Source of the DNA: Microbulbifer sp. ALW1
GTDB taxonomy: Bacteria; Pseudomonadota; Gammaproteobacteria; Pseudomonadales; Cellvibrionaceae
Direction of reading: 5' to 3'
DNA length: 64,000 nucleotides
Assembly (NCBI RefSeq): GCF_009903625.1
Contig: NZ_CP047569.1
Coordinates: 4,448,501 to 4,512,500, forward strand
Both the position numbers and the translations under genes were made by a program. The stretch's first letter is position 1; every line of letters starts with the position of its first letter. The notes under the pieces are model-generated. The model saw only the letters and a program-made list of their open reading frames with translations. It did not search any database and was not told the origin of the DNA. Below are positions 18,226 through 26,685 of this stretch, in pieces.

Positions 18226-18630
18226 TCAATCCGAGTGGCCCATGGTTGGGATCGGGGTGGGTGTCAGTTTGAAGTGTGGGTTTTCGATCAACCCGAAGAC
18301 ATTGCCAAACGGGTCCAGGAAACTGGCCATCAGTATTCCCTCCCCCACATCGACAATTTCGCCATGCTGGCGGGCACCGAGTCCATTGATCCGCTCCACC
18401 TGGGCAGCGATATCCTCAACACCCCAGTAGGCCACCACGCCGTCGGCACGGCTGGTGACGTTGCGCGCATCTGGATCCAGTCCCAGCTCGAAACCTCCGA
18501 TGTTGAAGCCGACATAACACTCGGCCTCAAAATACGGTTCCACCTCGAGCAACGCGGTATACCACGCCTTGGCTTCTTCTATGTTACTCACACCGTAAAT
18601 GACAGTGCGTAACCCCAAAAACTGACTCAC
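18226..18630 (-). CDS. VOC-family (glyoxalase/bleomycin resistance-like) protein
   Basis: 134 residues from a GTG start at 18630 with a strong AGGAGG ribosome site. The beta-alpha-beta-beta-beta VOC pattern is clear: RTVIYGVSNIEEAKAWYTAL at the N-terminus and LMASFLDPFGNVFGLIENP at the C-terminus, the latter with the usual DPxGN turn. Possible metal ligands are only partly conserved, so it may be a binding protein rather than an enzyme. It is the first gene of a probable two-gene unit with the SDR gene. Confidence 0.85.
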   Translation of the reverse strand: MSQFLGLRTVIYGVSNIEEAKAWYTALLEVEPYFEAECYVGFNIGGFELGLDPDARNVTSRADGVVAYWGVEDIAAQVERINGLGARQHGEIVDVGEGILMASFLDPFGNVFGLIENPHFKLTPTPIPTMGHSD

Positions 18631-18712
18631 CTCAGACCTCCTAGCGGAGCATTATTTCCGGCACTGGCGCCGGCTTCTTGTTGTCTGTATTTTGAGCAGG
18701 ATTGACTCAGAA

Positions 18713-19081
18713 CTATTGCAGCTCCTGCTCCAGCTGTTCCAGCAGGTCCAGGGGTTCGATTTCTTCCCCTTCGAGCTCTGCATTCCAGTTGATGCCCACC
18801 AGCAGTACATCTTCGTGCATACCGGTGAGCCAATCGTCCATAAATTCTTCGAGATCCACCGGCACCACCTGATAGTCCGCCCAGTCGTCGGCCACGTGGG
18901 CCTCGGCGAACTCCCGCTGGGACCAGAAGGGCATGACATCGGTATCGGCATGGCGCTCCGATTCACACAGGGCAAACCCATCTTCCCCTTCCAACGCCCA
19001 CACACAACCCTGCTCTACTGCCTCGGGCAGGAAGCGGTCGCAGTTTTCCTCAAAGTCGTCTCCGAGAGGTTCCAATTCCAT
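18713..19081 (-). CDS. DUF2750 family protein
   Basis: 122 residues from ATG 19081. A longer frame to 19243 is open, but its extra N-terminus has no family similarity. The sequence follows the DUF2750 pattern closely: GCVWALEGEDGFAL, then MPFWSQREFAEAHVADDW, then VPVDLEEFMDDWLTGM and a final hydrophobic strand. It is very acidic and cytoplasmic. The family has no known function. The gene lies 98 bp downstream of the YgjP-like peptidase gene on the same strand. Confidence 0.82.
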   Translation of the reverse strand: MELEPLGDDFEENCDRFLPEAVEQGCVWALEGEDGFALCESERHADTDVMPFWSQREFAEAHVADDWADYQVVPVDLEEFMDDWLTGMHEDVLLVGINWNAELEGEEIEPLDLLEQLEQELQ

Positions 19082-19179
19082 ACCGGCTTGCCTTAAAAAT
19101 GATTTTCGCAGTTTACGCCAGATTGGCGGCGATAAGTAGAAACTTGCGCTGGGTTGTGTGCGGAAAAACCAGCAGAAAA

Positions 19180-19890
19180 TTACAGCCGCAGCCGGTGGCC
19201 ATTTTCCTTCAACCACCGCCGCAGCCGCTTGTAGTCGGGACATAAACTTGCCACCAGCGCCCAGAATTCCCGGCCGTGGTTGTGGTGTCGCAAGTGGCAG
19301 ACCTCATGGATAACCAGATAATCCACAACGGGCTCCGGTGCCAGGCAAACCAGCCAGTTGTACTGCAACTCACCGCGAATGGTGCAGTGGCCCCACTTGC
19401 TGCGCGTGCGCCGCACTTTTACCGATGCAAATTCCAGCCCCAGCAGCCCGGCAAAATAACGCGACTTGCCGGAGAGTAGCGCCAACGCCTCACGCTGATA
19501 CAACTTCTGTAAAGCTGCCTGGATCTGCACCTCATCCGGTGCGCGACTGCGACTGTACAGCTGGATATAGCCATCCCGGATACCCGCGTCTGCCGCACAG
19601 GCCGCGCGATCCAGCTCCAGGGAGTCCCCCAGCCAGGGAAAGTGTGCGCCAAAAGAAAAGTGATGATCGGGAACCTGGGACTCGCGCTGTGCCGCGCGCG
19701 ACAACTGCTCGCGCACCCACTGGATATTGTCCCGCAGGAATTGATGGCCGTGGCGCTCCGCGCAGCGCTGGGGAATACGCACCTCAGCGCCGCGCTCTGT
19801 CACCACCAGCCCCAACCGCTTGCGCCGGGGAGAGCGCAACAAACGGTAGGAAACCTCTTCGAAGGTAAATAGCTCCCCGCTGGCCGGCAT
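19180..19890 (-). CDS. YgjP-like (DUF45) metallopeptidase-domain protein
   Basis: 236 residues from ATG 19890. The frame is open to 20019, but that would run into the thioesterase gene and add non-homologous residues. The C-terminal domain has the signature RRTRSKWGHC, LQYNWLVCLAPEPVVDYLVIHEVCHLRH and HGREFW, with the HExxH zinc motif (HEVCH) and a downstream His. The N-terminal RSPRRKRLGLVV is also typical of UPF0758/YgjP-like proteins. Such proteins are SprT-like metalloproteases of unclear substrate. It starts 22 bp after the thioesterase stop, so the two are probably cotranscribed. Confidence 0.87.
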   Translation of the reverse strand: MPASGELFTFEEVSYRLLRSPRRKRLGLVVTERGAEVRIPQRCAERHGHQFLRDNIQWVREQLSRAAQRESQVPDHHFSFGAHFPWLGDSLELDRAACAADAGIRDGYIQLYSRSRAPDEVQIQAALQKLYQREALALLSGKSRYFAGLLGLEFASVKVRRTRSKWGHCTIRGELQYNWLVCLAPEPVVDYLVIHEVCHLRHHNHGREFWALVASLCPDYKRLRRWLKENGHRLRL

Positions 19891-19912
19891 AACGATCGAA
19901 CTACTGCGAAGT

Positions 19913-20344
19913 TTATTGGGAGGGAACCGGCACCACCGCCATGGTGATCCGGGAGATACAGTTGAGTTTGCCCTTGGGATCGTGAATACGAATTTCCCAC
20001 ACCTGACTGGAGCGACCAAGGTGCACGGCGGTCGCCTTGGCAGTTACCGTGCCCTCGGGTACCGGACGCAGATGGTTGGCATTAATCTCCTGACCGACAC
20101 AGTAAAACTTGCTGTTATCCACCACCATGTTGGCGCCCATGGAACCCAGGGTTTCCGCCAGTGCCACACTGGCGCCACCGTGAAGAATGCCAAACGGCTG
20201 ACGAGTGCGGTCTTCAACCGGCATGGTGCCCACCAGATAGTCGTCACCAATTTCCGTAATCTGCATACCGAGATAGGTGGGCATGCAATTGCCCATGCTC
20301 TGGTTTACTGCGTCGAGTGTCGGGTTACCGTGCCAGATTGCCAT
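19913..20344 (-). CDS. Hotdog-fold acyl-CoA thioesterase
   Basis: 143 residues, the normal single-domain hotdog length. The motif FGILHGGASVALAETLGSMGA matches the PaaI/YdiI/EntH group, where the HGG region and the Glu (here in LAETLG) form the active site. The reading GQEINANHLRPVPEGTV also fits. Relatives hydrolyse aromatic or aliphatic acyl-CoAs, including 1,4-dihydroxy-2-naphthoyl-CoA (MenI). With no menaquinone or catabolic genes beside it, the substrate is open. It is cytoplasmic and is followed by the YgjP-like gene. Confidence 0.87.
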   Translation of the reverse strand: MAIWHGNPTLDAVNQSMGNCMPTYLGMQITEIGDDYLVGTMPVEDRTRQPFGILHGGASVALAETLGSMGANMVVDNSKFYCVGQEINANHLRPVPEGTVTAKATAVHLGRSSQVWEIRIHDPKGKLNCISRITMAVVPVPSQ

Positions 20345-20388
20345 ATATACACCTTGTTAACATTCACCACTGAAACTGCGGATGAATA

Positions 20389-20970
20389 TCAGTAAAACAG
20401 GGCCGGATTGAAAGCACCAAAGCCGCCAAACCGCATCATCTCAGCTTCCAGATGGCGCATTTCCCGCAGCAGGCTGCGGCGCTGGCTGCGCAGTGCGCGG
20501 GCTTCCTCTTTGGTCTCGGCCTCATCGAGGGCCTTTTCCACCCGGTACACTTCACGCTCCACATCGTTGTACTGGTTTTCCAGTGCAGCGTACTGCTGCT
20601 CGGCCTGATAGACCGCGAGGCCGCGCTCGTAGTTGACCATGAACAGGTCGGCGGTAGGACCCGTGCACACACCTTCGTAGTTGTGTCCGCGGCGCCCGAC
20701 AACAAACCCGTTTTCCGGGGTGCAGTAGCGCTCTACCCCCTCTTCGTAGCCGCGCATCCAGGCGTCGGTATCGGTGCGCACGCCGTACTCGTGACACTTC
20801 TGCGCTATCTGATACACCGTTGCCTGGCTGCGGCCGCGGGCGCCGTCTTCGATACCGCGCTCATACCAGAGCCCGGCCTGGCATTCGTTTTCAGAAATGA
20901 CGGCGCAGCCGCTGGACAGTATGAGCCAGGCTGGGAGTGAGAGCAGCGTTAACAGTTTCCAGGTTTTCAT
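20389..20970 (-). CDS. DUF2799 lipoprotein
   Basis: 193 residues from ATG 20970, just after GGAAAAAAAG; an earlier ATG at 21003 would put 11 extra charged residues before the signal peptide. Signal peptide MKTWKLLTLLSLPAWLILSSGC with lipobox. The mature part starts with CAVISENECQAGLWYERGIEDG, repeats of G-x-x-x-G type with conserved Cys pairs (KCHEYGV, ERYCTPENGF), and ends in a helical Glu/Arg-rich coiled coil. DUF2799 lipoproteins share this layout; their function is unknown. It lies downstream of the metallo-hydrolase gene on the same strand. Confidence 0.82.
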   Translation of the reverse strand: MKTWKLLTLLSLPAWLILSSGCAVISENECQAGLWYERGIEDGARGRSQATVYQIAQKCHEYGVRTDTDAWMRGYEEGVERYCTPENGFVVGRRGHNYEGVCTGPTADLFMVNYERGLAVYQAEQQYAALENQYNDVEREVYRVEKALDEAETKEEARALRSQRRSLLREMRHLEAEMMRFGGFGAFNPALFY

Positions 20971-21030
20971 CTTTTTTTCCGCCGGTTGTACGGCCTTATT
21001 CAAACTTCCCGGCGGTGAACCCGCGCTGAA

Positions 21031-21681
21031 TCAACCAAAACGTTTGTCGGCAACAAAAGGGTTGGTCTGGCGTTCCTGGCCAAAGGTGGACATGGGGCCG
21101 TGACCGGGGATGAATTTCACCTGGTCGCCCAGGGGCCAGAGCTTTTTGGTGATGGAGTCGATGAGGTCCTGGTGGTTGCTCATGGGGAAGTCGGTGCGGC
21201 CGATGGAGCCTGCGAACAGCACATCGCCAACCAGGGCCAGGTTGCTGGCACGGTGGAAGAAAATGACGTGGCCGGGGGTGTGGCCGGGGCAGTGGACGAC
21301 TTCGAGCACTTCATCGCCGACGGTAACGGTGTCGCCGTCTTTGAGCCAGCGGTCGGGGGTGAAGGTTTCGACCGGGGGGAAGCCGTACATCTGGGCCTGG
21401 ACTTCGATTTTTTCGATCCAGAACTGGTCGGCTTCCTGGGGCCCTTCTACGGGCAGTTTGAGGTCGCGGGACAGGGGTTTGGTGCCGCCGACGTGGTCGA
21501 GGTGGCCGTGGGTGAGGAGGATTTTTTCCAGTTTGAGACCGCGCTCTTCGACGGCGGCGAGGATGCGGTCAACGTCGCCACCCGGGTCAACTACGGCCGC
21601 GCGCTTGCTGTCGTCGCACCACAGGAGGGTGCAGTTTTGCTGGAAGGGCGTGACGGGAACCGAGTGAAATTGCAGAGCCAT
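21031..21681 (-). CDS. YcbL/glyoxalase II-like metallo-beta-lactamase-fold hydrolase
   Basis: 216 residues from ATG 21681 (MALQFHSVPVTPFQQNCTLL is the usual family start; the frame upstream to 21876 overlaps a palindromic element and is not coding). The zinc motif THGHLDHVGG, then HCPGHTPGH, then LVGDVLFAGSIGRTD and IPGHGP are complete, so a binuclear metal site is expected. Relatives (YcbL type) hydrolyse S-lactoylglutathione-like thioesters. It is cytoplasmic. The alternative is a persulfide dioxygenase, but the residues around GxxxGRTD fit the YcbL group better. Confidence 0.9.
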   Translation of the reverse strand: MALQFHSVPVTPFQQNCTLLWCDDSKRAAVVDPGGDVDRILAAVEERGLKLEKILLTHGHLDHVGGTKPLSRDLKLPVEGPQEADQFWIEKIEVQAQMYGFPPVETFTPDRWLKDGDTVTVGDEVLEVVHCPGHTPGHVIFFHRASNLALVGDVLFAGSIGRTDFPMSNHQDLIDSITKKLWPLGDQVKFIPGHGPMSTFGQERQTNPFVADKRFG

Positions 21682-21780
21682 GGGAGTACCTGTTTTGTCT
21701 TCGGTGCCGAGTATAACGTCCTGAGGTGGTTGGACTAAATGGCAGAGGTACCCACGAATCCAGATCGGTGGCGGCCCCGC

Positions 21781-21892
21781 TACCGGGTAAGGGCTTGCGA
21801 GACACGAGCTAGGCGCCCCCCCGTTAACCCATCCATGGGGGCTCTTCTGCGAGGTCCCTCTCGCAGAAGGTCTCACAAGCCCTTACCCGGTA
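21781..21892. repeat. 112-bp nested palindromic element
   Basis: Outer arms of 23 bp (21781-21803 and 21870-21892, TACCGGGTAAGGGCTTG...) pair with one mismatch. Inside, CTTCTGCGAG/CTCGCAGAAG (21844-21853, 21860-21869) forms a perfect hairpin, and CCCCC...GGGGG arms can pair around GTTAACCCATCCAT. Such a cloverleaf-like arrangement suggests a small non-autonomous mobile or REP-like element. No other copy was found in this window. Confidence 0.6.
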
Positions 21893-21921
21893 TCGGCGCC
21901 TTCGCTTTGAACTTTTGTGGT

Positions 21922-22812
21922 CTATATAGCGGCCGCCGTCGCCCGCTGCAAAGGGCTAGGTCTGCGTGCGGTGGACTTCTTCAGCAGTTCCTTCACATCT
22001 TCAATCAGCGTCTTCAGCACCAGCTCACTCTGCCAGTAGCCGTCGTGGGAGACCAGCTGTGGTCCCCAGCTGGCGGCGCTCCAGTCGGCCAGGGGGCGGG
22101 TCTCGAAGTCGCGGTAGACGGCCTGGTTGTAGGAGGGGCTGAGGGGTTTGAGAGGCCAGCCGAAGAGGTCGTCGGGGTGGTAGAAGTTTTTCCAGCGGAA
22201 GTTGTAGCCGCGGGTGTCGGAGGTGACGGCCTGGATCTGGTCGCGGGCCATGGCAGCGGTCCACAGGGGGTTGCTGGCGCCGAGGGTGTACCAGTGGGCG
22301 AGGGTTTTGCCGCGCAGGAAGAGGTCTTTGGCGGAGCCTTTGTGGACCCCTTTGGGGCCGCCGTCGCGCCAGATGCCGTGGTTGATGGTGGCGCGCTGGG
22401 CGTCCCACAGGTAGTTCGACAGGATGCTGCAGCCGATGGAGTGGCTGAGGAGGATGACCGGGGCGTTGTCGCTGGTGGCTTTGGCGGCGTGTTCGAAGGT
22501 CTGGTAGATGGCCTGCTGGGTTTTGTCGTAGTTGCCACCGCGCTGATCTATGTCAGCCAGCTGAGACGAAGCTTCGGCGAGGCCGTAAAGCATGAATTTG
22601 CGGGCGCGCAGGTAGTCCATATCGCGCTTTTGCATGGCTTCGAACACCCGCTCCAGGTTCGGCTGCAGGTGTGCCTGGCACAGGATGGGTTCGGCGTGGA
22701 TGCGGGACCAGTCGTCGCCGAGGGCAGACTTGAGTGCCTGAAACAGCGGCTCGGCAAAGCCTTCGTCCACAGCGCCCATACCCGGCGCCGCCAGGATTAC
22801 CAGATCGGCCAT
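21922..22812 (-). CDS. Alpha/beta-hydrolase-like protein of unknown function
   Basis: 296 residues. The N-terminal strand MADLVILAAPGMG and the nucleophile-elbow-like VILLSHSIGCSIL (Ser125 in SHSIGC) suggest an alpha/beta-hydrolase fold. Strands and helices are spaced as expected, and His255 or so (LVSHDGYW) could complete the triad. No lid or secretion signal; cytoplasmic. The closest functional group cannot be named. It stands alone, upstream of the palindromic element. Confidence 0.6.
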   Translation of the reverse strand: MADLVILAAPGMGAVDEGFAEPLFQALKSALGDDWSRIHAEPILCQAHLQPNLERVFEAMQKRDMDYLRARKFMLYGLAEASSQLADIDQRGGNYDKTQQAIYQTFEHAAKATSDNAPVILLSHSIGCSILSNYLWDAQRATINHGIWRDGGPKGVHKGSAKDLFLRGKTLAHWYTLGASNPLWTAAMARDQIQAVTSDTRGYNFRWKNFYHPDDLFGWPLKPLSPSYNQAVYRDFETRPLADWSAASWGPQLVSHDGYWQSELVLKTLIEDVKELLKKSTARRPSPLQRATAAAI

Positions 22813-23235
22813 TATTCGCTCCCCAGTGTTTTTCTTGATTTTTATTGGATACGAATACTTCTCCGGGGTTGCCCGCGCATCCTCTTATTGTCTGTTTTTG
22901 TGCCGCCCTTCATGAAACGAACGGCAATCGGGTCACCACAAGCGGAAAAAACTACCACTGGTTGGTCATAATGGGAAGATTCGCGCCAGAAATGGGGCTC
23001 AATCGGCGTTTTTTTACGAAATTTTAAAAAAAAGTGTGCCGGGAAGGGAACGGAAGCGACAGAGCACCGTCAAACAGTACAGTTCCCCTAGATCGCGCTC
23101 GCAGTGTCAGCGTGTGGTGATCGAACTCTCTCATCGTATCTCTGCTTGAAGCCGGCCTTGCGCCGGCTTTTCTTTATGTGCAAATAGCCGATCCCCGAAT
23201 GTAATACCTGGCCCGCCTGTCAGGCCGGTGGCGGG
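22813..23235. other. Intergenic region ending in an orphan plus-strand terminator
   Basis: 423 bp. No protein-coding frame is convincing. The right part holds a rho-independent terminator on the plus strand with no annotated plus-strand gene in front, hinting at a short untranslated transcript. Confidence 0.45.
23090..23176 (+). ncRNA. Candidate small RNA ending at an orphan terminator
   Basis: The terminator AAGCCGGC-CTTG-GCCGGCTTTTCTTT (about 23149-23176) has its T-run on the plus strand only. Both flanking genes are on minus, so nothing known needs it. A weak promoter-like GTCAAA (23069-23074) and TAGATC lie upstream. Extent is a guess. Confidence 0.3.
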
Positions 23236-24738
23236 TTAAGCGATCTCTGCTGTACTGGCCGCGGCGCAGTAGCGCTCGATGAAAGCCTGGTGTTCCGGCA
23301 ACTTATCCACAGCCCTGTGGATATTGCTTTTCAGCCCGTCCAGCGCTTGGCGCAACTGCACCTCACTCATCAACCGCCCCATGGGGTGGTAGCTTTGTGG
23401 ATACAGGCGCTGGCCAAGCATTACCTGTACCCAGCTGTCGGGGCGGAACAGCTCGTCGGCATTGCGGTGCACCTGGGCACTTTCGCGAAACAGCTGGATG
23501 CGCTCGGCCAGGGAATCCGGCACCGACATGTGTTTGCAATAGCGCCAGAACGCACTGTCTTCGCGCTCGGTCAGCTTGTAGTGCAGCACCACGAAGTCCC
23601 GCACCTTCTCCAGTTCGTCGCGAGACTGCTGGTTGAAGCGGTCTTGCAGGGACGGCGCAATGCCGCCGAAGGGGAACAACTGCAGCAAACGGGTAATGCC
23701 GATCATGATCAGGTGAATGCTGGTGCTCTCCAGCGGCTCCACAAACCCACTGGATAGGCCGAGGGCAATGCAGTTTTTCTCCCAGGCCTTCTTCCGGCAA
23801 CCGGCGCGATAGCGGATCAGGCGCGGATCGAATAGTGGCTTGCCGTCGATTTCTGCCAGAAATGCCGCACGCGCTTCATCGTCAGACTGGTATTTACTAC
23901 AGAAAACCATGCCATTACCCATACGCGACTGCAGCGGTATCTGCCAGCGCCAGCCGGCACTGTGGGCGATGGCGCGGGTGTTCGGGCGTGCCGGTTCCAC
24001 CGCCTGTGACTGCACGGCATAGGCGCGATCCGTGGGCAGCCAGTGTCCCCAGTCCTCGAACCCGCAGTGCAGGGCATCCTCGATCAACAGTGCGCGGAAA
24101 CCCGTGCAGTCGATAAACAGGTCCCCTTGCACTTCCCTTCCGTCCTCCAACAGCAGCGACTGGATAAAGCCATTTTCCTTATCACGGCACACTTCTCGAA
24201 TATTTCCCTCGGTGCGCGACACGCCGCGCACTTCGCAATGACGGCGCAGAAACTGGGCGTAGCGGGTTGCGTCCAGGTGGTAGGCGTAGTTCAGCACCGG
24301 GTTTTTCGAGGTGGCAAACTTGCGATGGTTGAGTGCCCGGGTTTCCAGGCAGTAGTCACCAATATCGCCACCAAATCCGAGGCTTTTCGCGTGCAGCCAG
24401 AACTGGTGGAACTCGCCCATCCAGGTAGCTTTGCCGAGCTGCCCGAAACCGTGCACATAGCGATCGCCATCTCGCCCCCAGTTTTCGAACTCGATCCCCA
24501 GCTTGAAGGTGGCCTGGGTCGCGCGCATAAACTCCGCTTCATCAATCCCGAGCAGCGCGTGGAAAGAGCAGATGGTCGGAATCGTAGACTCCCCTACTCC
24601 AACGGTGCCGATTGCGTCCGACTCCACCAACTCTACTTCGATCAGTGAACCCAGCTGTCTGGAGAGTGCGGCAGCGGCAAGCCAGCCGGCGGTGCCACCG
24701 CCGGCAATGACGACTTTTTTTACGGTGTGATTTTTCAT
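23236..24738 (-). CDS. Flavin-dependent tryptophan halogenase-like protein
   Basis: 500 residues. FAD motif GGGTAGW (13-19), Lys79 in ATFKLGIEFENW at the position of the catalytic lysine of PrnA, the WxWxIP motif WRWQIP (263-268), and VEPLESTSIH with Glu337 matching the second catalytic residue. By motif content it could be an active FADH2-dependent halogenase. However, genes of this class recur in carbohydrate loci beside a TonB receptor, SapC and a cupin (as in the Xanthomonas N-acetylglucosamine nix genes), where halogenation has not been shown. No flavin reductase gene is adjacent. It is the last gene of the receptor-SapC-cupin operon. Confidence 0.88.
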   Translation of the reverse strand: MKNHTVKKVVIAGGGTAGWLAAAALSRQLGSLIEVELVESDAIGTVGVGESTIPTICSFHALLGIDEAEFMRATQATFKLGIEFENWGRDGDRYVHGFGQLGKATWMGEFHQFWLHAKSLGFGGDIGDYCLETRALNHRKFATSKNPVLNYAYHLDATRYAQFLRRHCEVRGVSRTEGNIREVCRDKENGFIQSLLLEDGREVQGDLFIDCTGFRALLIEDALHCGFEDWGHWLPTDRAYAVQSQAVEPARPNTRAIAHSAGWRWQIPLQSRMGNGMVFCSKYQSDDEARAAFLAEIDGKPLFDPRLIRYRAGCRKKAWEKNCIALGLSSGFVEPLESTSIHLIMIGITRLLQLFPFGGIAPSLQDRFNQQSRDELEKVRDFVVLHYKLTEREDSAFWRYCKHMSVPDSLAERIQLFRESAQVHRNADELFRPDSWVQVMLGQRLYPQSYHPMGRLMSEVQLRQALDGLKSNIHRAVDKLPEHQAFIERYCAAASTAEIA

Positions 24739-24759
24739 GTCAGTTTCTCCCGCCCCTGA

Positions 24760-25803
24760 TCAACGATTCAGGCGCTGCAGTAGTTGCGCCCGCAGTCGGC
24801 GTGCACTCAGGGTATCCAATTCTGCCAGGGCACCGCGTGCATGTTCCGGCAAATGGGCCCGGGGCAATTCCGCATCGCCGAAAAGGTAGTAGTCGAACAG
24901 GGCGCGCCAGGCCAGCTTCTCGCTTTGCGGTCTGTCGCGCAGGCTTAGAATACCGTGCAGCAGGGTATGCATCGGGGTATCCATAAACGCGGGCGATGGG
25001 CTCCACCAGTAATTCATCATGACGTTGAATGGTGCAAGTGCTTCCACCTGATGCCACCAGAGTGCCGGATAAAAAAGTACATCGCCCGGTTCAAGATCCG
25101 CCACCTGGGCCACATTTAATGCCTCAGCAAAATTCGGGTAACGCGTGTAATCCGGATTGCGAAAATCCACCATACTCACCACCTGCCCACCCGGCGAGAG
25201 TTCCAGCGGCCCGGGGTAAAGGTTGGCCACCTGGTCCGGTGGAAACAGCGTAAAGCGGCGTCGACCTACCAGTGAGCAGGCGATATTGTGGGACTTGTCA
25301 AAGTGCGCCCGGGCCAGGGTGCGGTTGCCCAGCCAGATACTGGCGAGCGGAGCGAACCTGTCAAGCGGCTCGCATCGCGATAGCAGGTCATTACCAGCGC
25401 GAAAGCCCGGCAGGCAGGCATCTACGGTGGTGGACCCGATATAAAAAGAGGGAGGCGCGTCTTCATCGAGATTATTCTCGACGTGCTGAAGAAAATCGCT
25501 GAGCGAAATTCGCTCACTGGAAAAGTTAAGCCCGCTGAAATCGGCGCTATAGCCGAATTGCCCGTCAATTTCCGGAGCGCCGATATAGGCCACAAGCGGA
25601 GACCCGTTGTAAAACTGCTCCAGGTAACGCATTGCCGCCTGCGGTGATTCAAGTCCAGCCTGCACCAGCGGCCAGTTGCGGGCGAAGCCCTTCATAACCA
25701 CAGGCTTATCGGCATCCAGCAGCTGCTGCAGTGGGAGCTGCGTCAGGTCAGAACCATCGATCACGGGTACTTTCACGGGTACTTTGTTTTTTATTTCAAT
25801 CAT
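24760..25803 (-). CDS. Cupin-like (JmjC/cupin_8) domain protein
   Basis: 347 residues. A central jelly-roll carries the Fe(II) pattern HFDKSHNIACSLVGRRRF (His-x-Asp), with the distal His in ALWWHQVEAL after DLEPGDVLFYP, as in 2-oxoglutarate-dependent oxygenases and hydroxylases of the cupin_8 family. The segment HNxACxxxGxRRFxLFPP is standard. The C-terminal 80 residues are helical. The gene starts 32 bp after SapC and ends 21 bp before the halogenase-like gene, so it is in the same operon. In comparable loci it has been called Pass1-related. The substrate (protein, small molecule or sugar) is unknown. Confidence 0.85.
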   Translation of the reverse strand: MIEIKNKVPVKVPVIDGSDLTQLPLQQLLDADKPVVMKGFARNWPLVQAGLESPQAAMRYLEQFYNGSPLVAYIGAPEIDGQFGYSADFSGLNFSSERISLSDFLQHVENNLDEDAPPSFYIGSTTVDACLPGFRAGNDLLSRCEPLDRFAPLASIWLGNRTLARAHFDKSHNIACSLVGRRRFTLFPPDQVANLYPGPLELSPGGQVVSMVDFRNPDYTRYPNFAEALNVAQVADLEPGDVLFYPALWWHQVEALAPFNVMMNYWWSPSPAFMDTPMHTLLHGILSLRDRPQSEKLAWRALFDYYLFGDAELPRAHLPEHARGALAELDTLSARRLRAQLLQRLNR

Positions 25804-25835
25804 GGTGATCCCGAATATTTTTGTTTTTTCGAACC

Positions 25836-26555
25836 CTAGCTAACCATTGCCACACTACGGCGGTTCTTCCGCTCAATCAGTTGGGGAGTATTTCCCAGTG
25901 ACGCGAGTACATAAAATGCCAGCTGCAGATATCCTTGGCGATTCAGCGATTCCAGTTGCGCACCGGTCAAGGCCGCCATTCTTTCCCCGCTGATGGTACT
26001 GAAGTGATCGATGATATAGCGCTCATTATCGTTGAGCTGCAGCTCCAGCTTTACCGGCTCGATCAGGTCACAGGCTGTAAAGGCGGCAAACATGTCCGCG
26101 CTCCCGGCTACCCCACGATGAATCCGCTGGAGAATCTCACTGATCCGACTGAGATAAGGCGAATGACCACCATGGGTAAGAAAAACGGCCTGGCCCTGTG
26201 ACCGGTTCACCCGCGGACTATCCATATCGACATGGATCATGGGCTCACCCGAATCACCGTGCAGCCCGATCAGGAAAGGGCCGCGGGCAATTACCGCAGG
26301 AACGTAATTGGCGTCCCAGCCTGATTCATCCAGAAACAGGTTTTCGTCCCGCGCCAGCCCGAGCAGGGCGATCGACTGGTAGTCACCGCTGGCACTATCG
26401 CGGTGAAACAGAATCGGATACTCCCGATGCACATCCGCGTACTCAGAGGGAAAGGTCAGTACCTGGTTGACGTTGTCGCCGAATCGGGCGCCATGCTCGG
26501 TAATGATTTTCAAATCGTGATGGTTGACGTTGTCCAACAATGTTGTTTGGCTCAT
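25836..26555 (-). CDS. SapC family protein
   Basis: 239 residues from ATG 26555, which has AGGTGAG at good spacing; a GTG three codons earlier is open but less likely. It matches the SapC (PF07277) pattern: AHREYPILF-like HREYPILFHRD, ALLGLARDENLFLDESGWDANYVPAVIARGPFLIG, and the late STISGERMAAL-like segment. Despite the name, these proteins occur in carbohydrate-receptor operons of Caulobacter and Xanthomonas, and their role is not established. No signal peptide, so cytoplasmic. It is the first gene after the receptor's attenuating hairpin, followed by the cupin gene. Confidence 0.87.
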   Translation of the reverse strand: MSQTTLLDNVNHHDLKIITEHGARFGDNVNQVLTFPSEYADVHREYPILFHRDSASGDYQSIALLGLARDENLFLDESGWDANYVPAVIARGPFLIGLHGDSGEPMIHVDMDSPRVNRSQGQAVFLTHGGHSPYLSRISEILQRIHRGVAGSADMFAAFTACDLIEPVKLELQLNDNERYIIDHFSTISGERMAALTGAQLESLNRQGYLQLAFYVLASLGNTPQLIERKNRRSVAMVS

Positions 26556-26618
26556 GACTCTCACCTGTCTTTTATTGTTCTATCTTTTATTTTTCTAGCA
26601 CGGTATCGCTACAACGCA

Positions 26619-26652
26619 GAAAGGGGCCGCTGCAGTTGCAGCGGCCCCTCGC
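26619..26652 (-). terminator. Strong hairpin between TonB receptor and sapC-like gene
   Basis: AGGGGCCGCTGCA/TGCAGCGGCCCCT (26622-26634, 26637-26649), a perfect 13-bp stem with a two-base loop. Read on minus it is followed by only TTTC, so it is likely a partial terminator that lowers expression of the downstream operon relative to the receptor. Confidence 0.75.
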
Positions 26653-26685
26653 TTCTTCCTGGCAAGCTTACGCTGCCGATGGGCA

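Noticed and set aside
21781..21892. Integron attC site
   Set aside because: A GTTAAC motif sits inside the palindrome, but the attC core pair and a nearby integrase or cassette array are not seen; a REP/MITE-like element fits better.
21739..22971. Plus-strand frame of 410 codons
   Set aside because: It spans the palindromic element and the reverse of the alpha/beta-hydrolase-like gene. Repetitive Val/Gly/Asp composition, no ribosome site.
22845..23027. 60-codon plus-strand frame before the orphan terminator
   Set aside because: No ribosome site and no resemblance to known small proteins; an RNA is more likely if anything is expressed.
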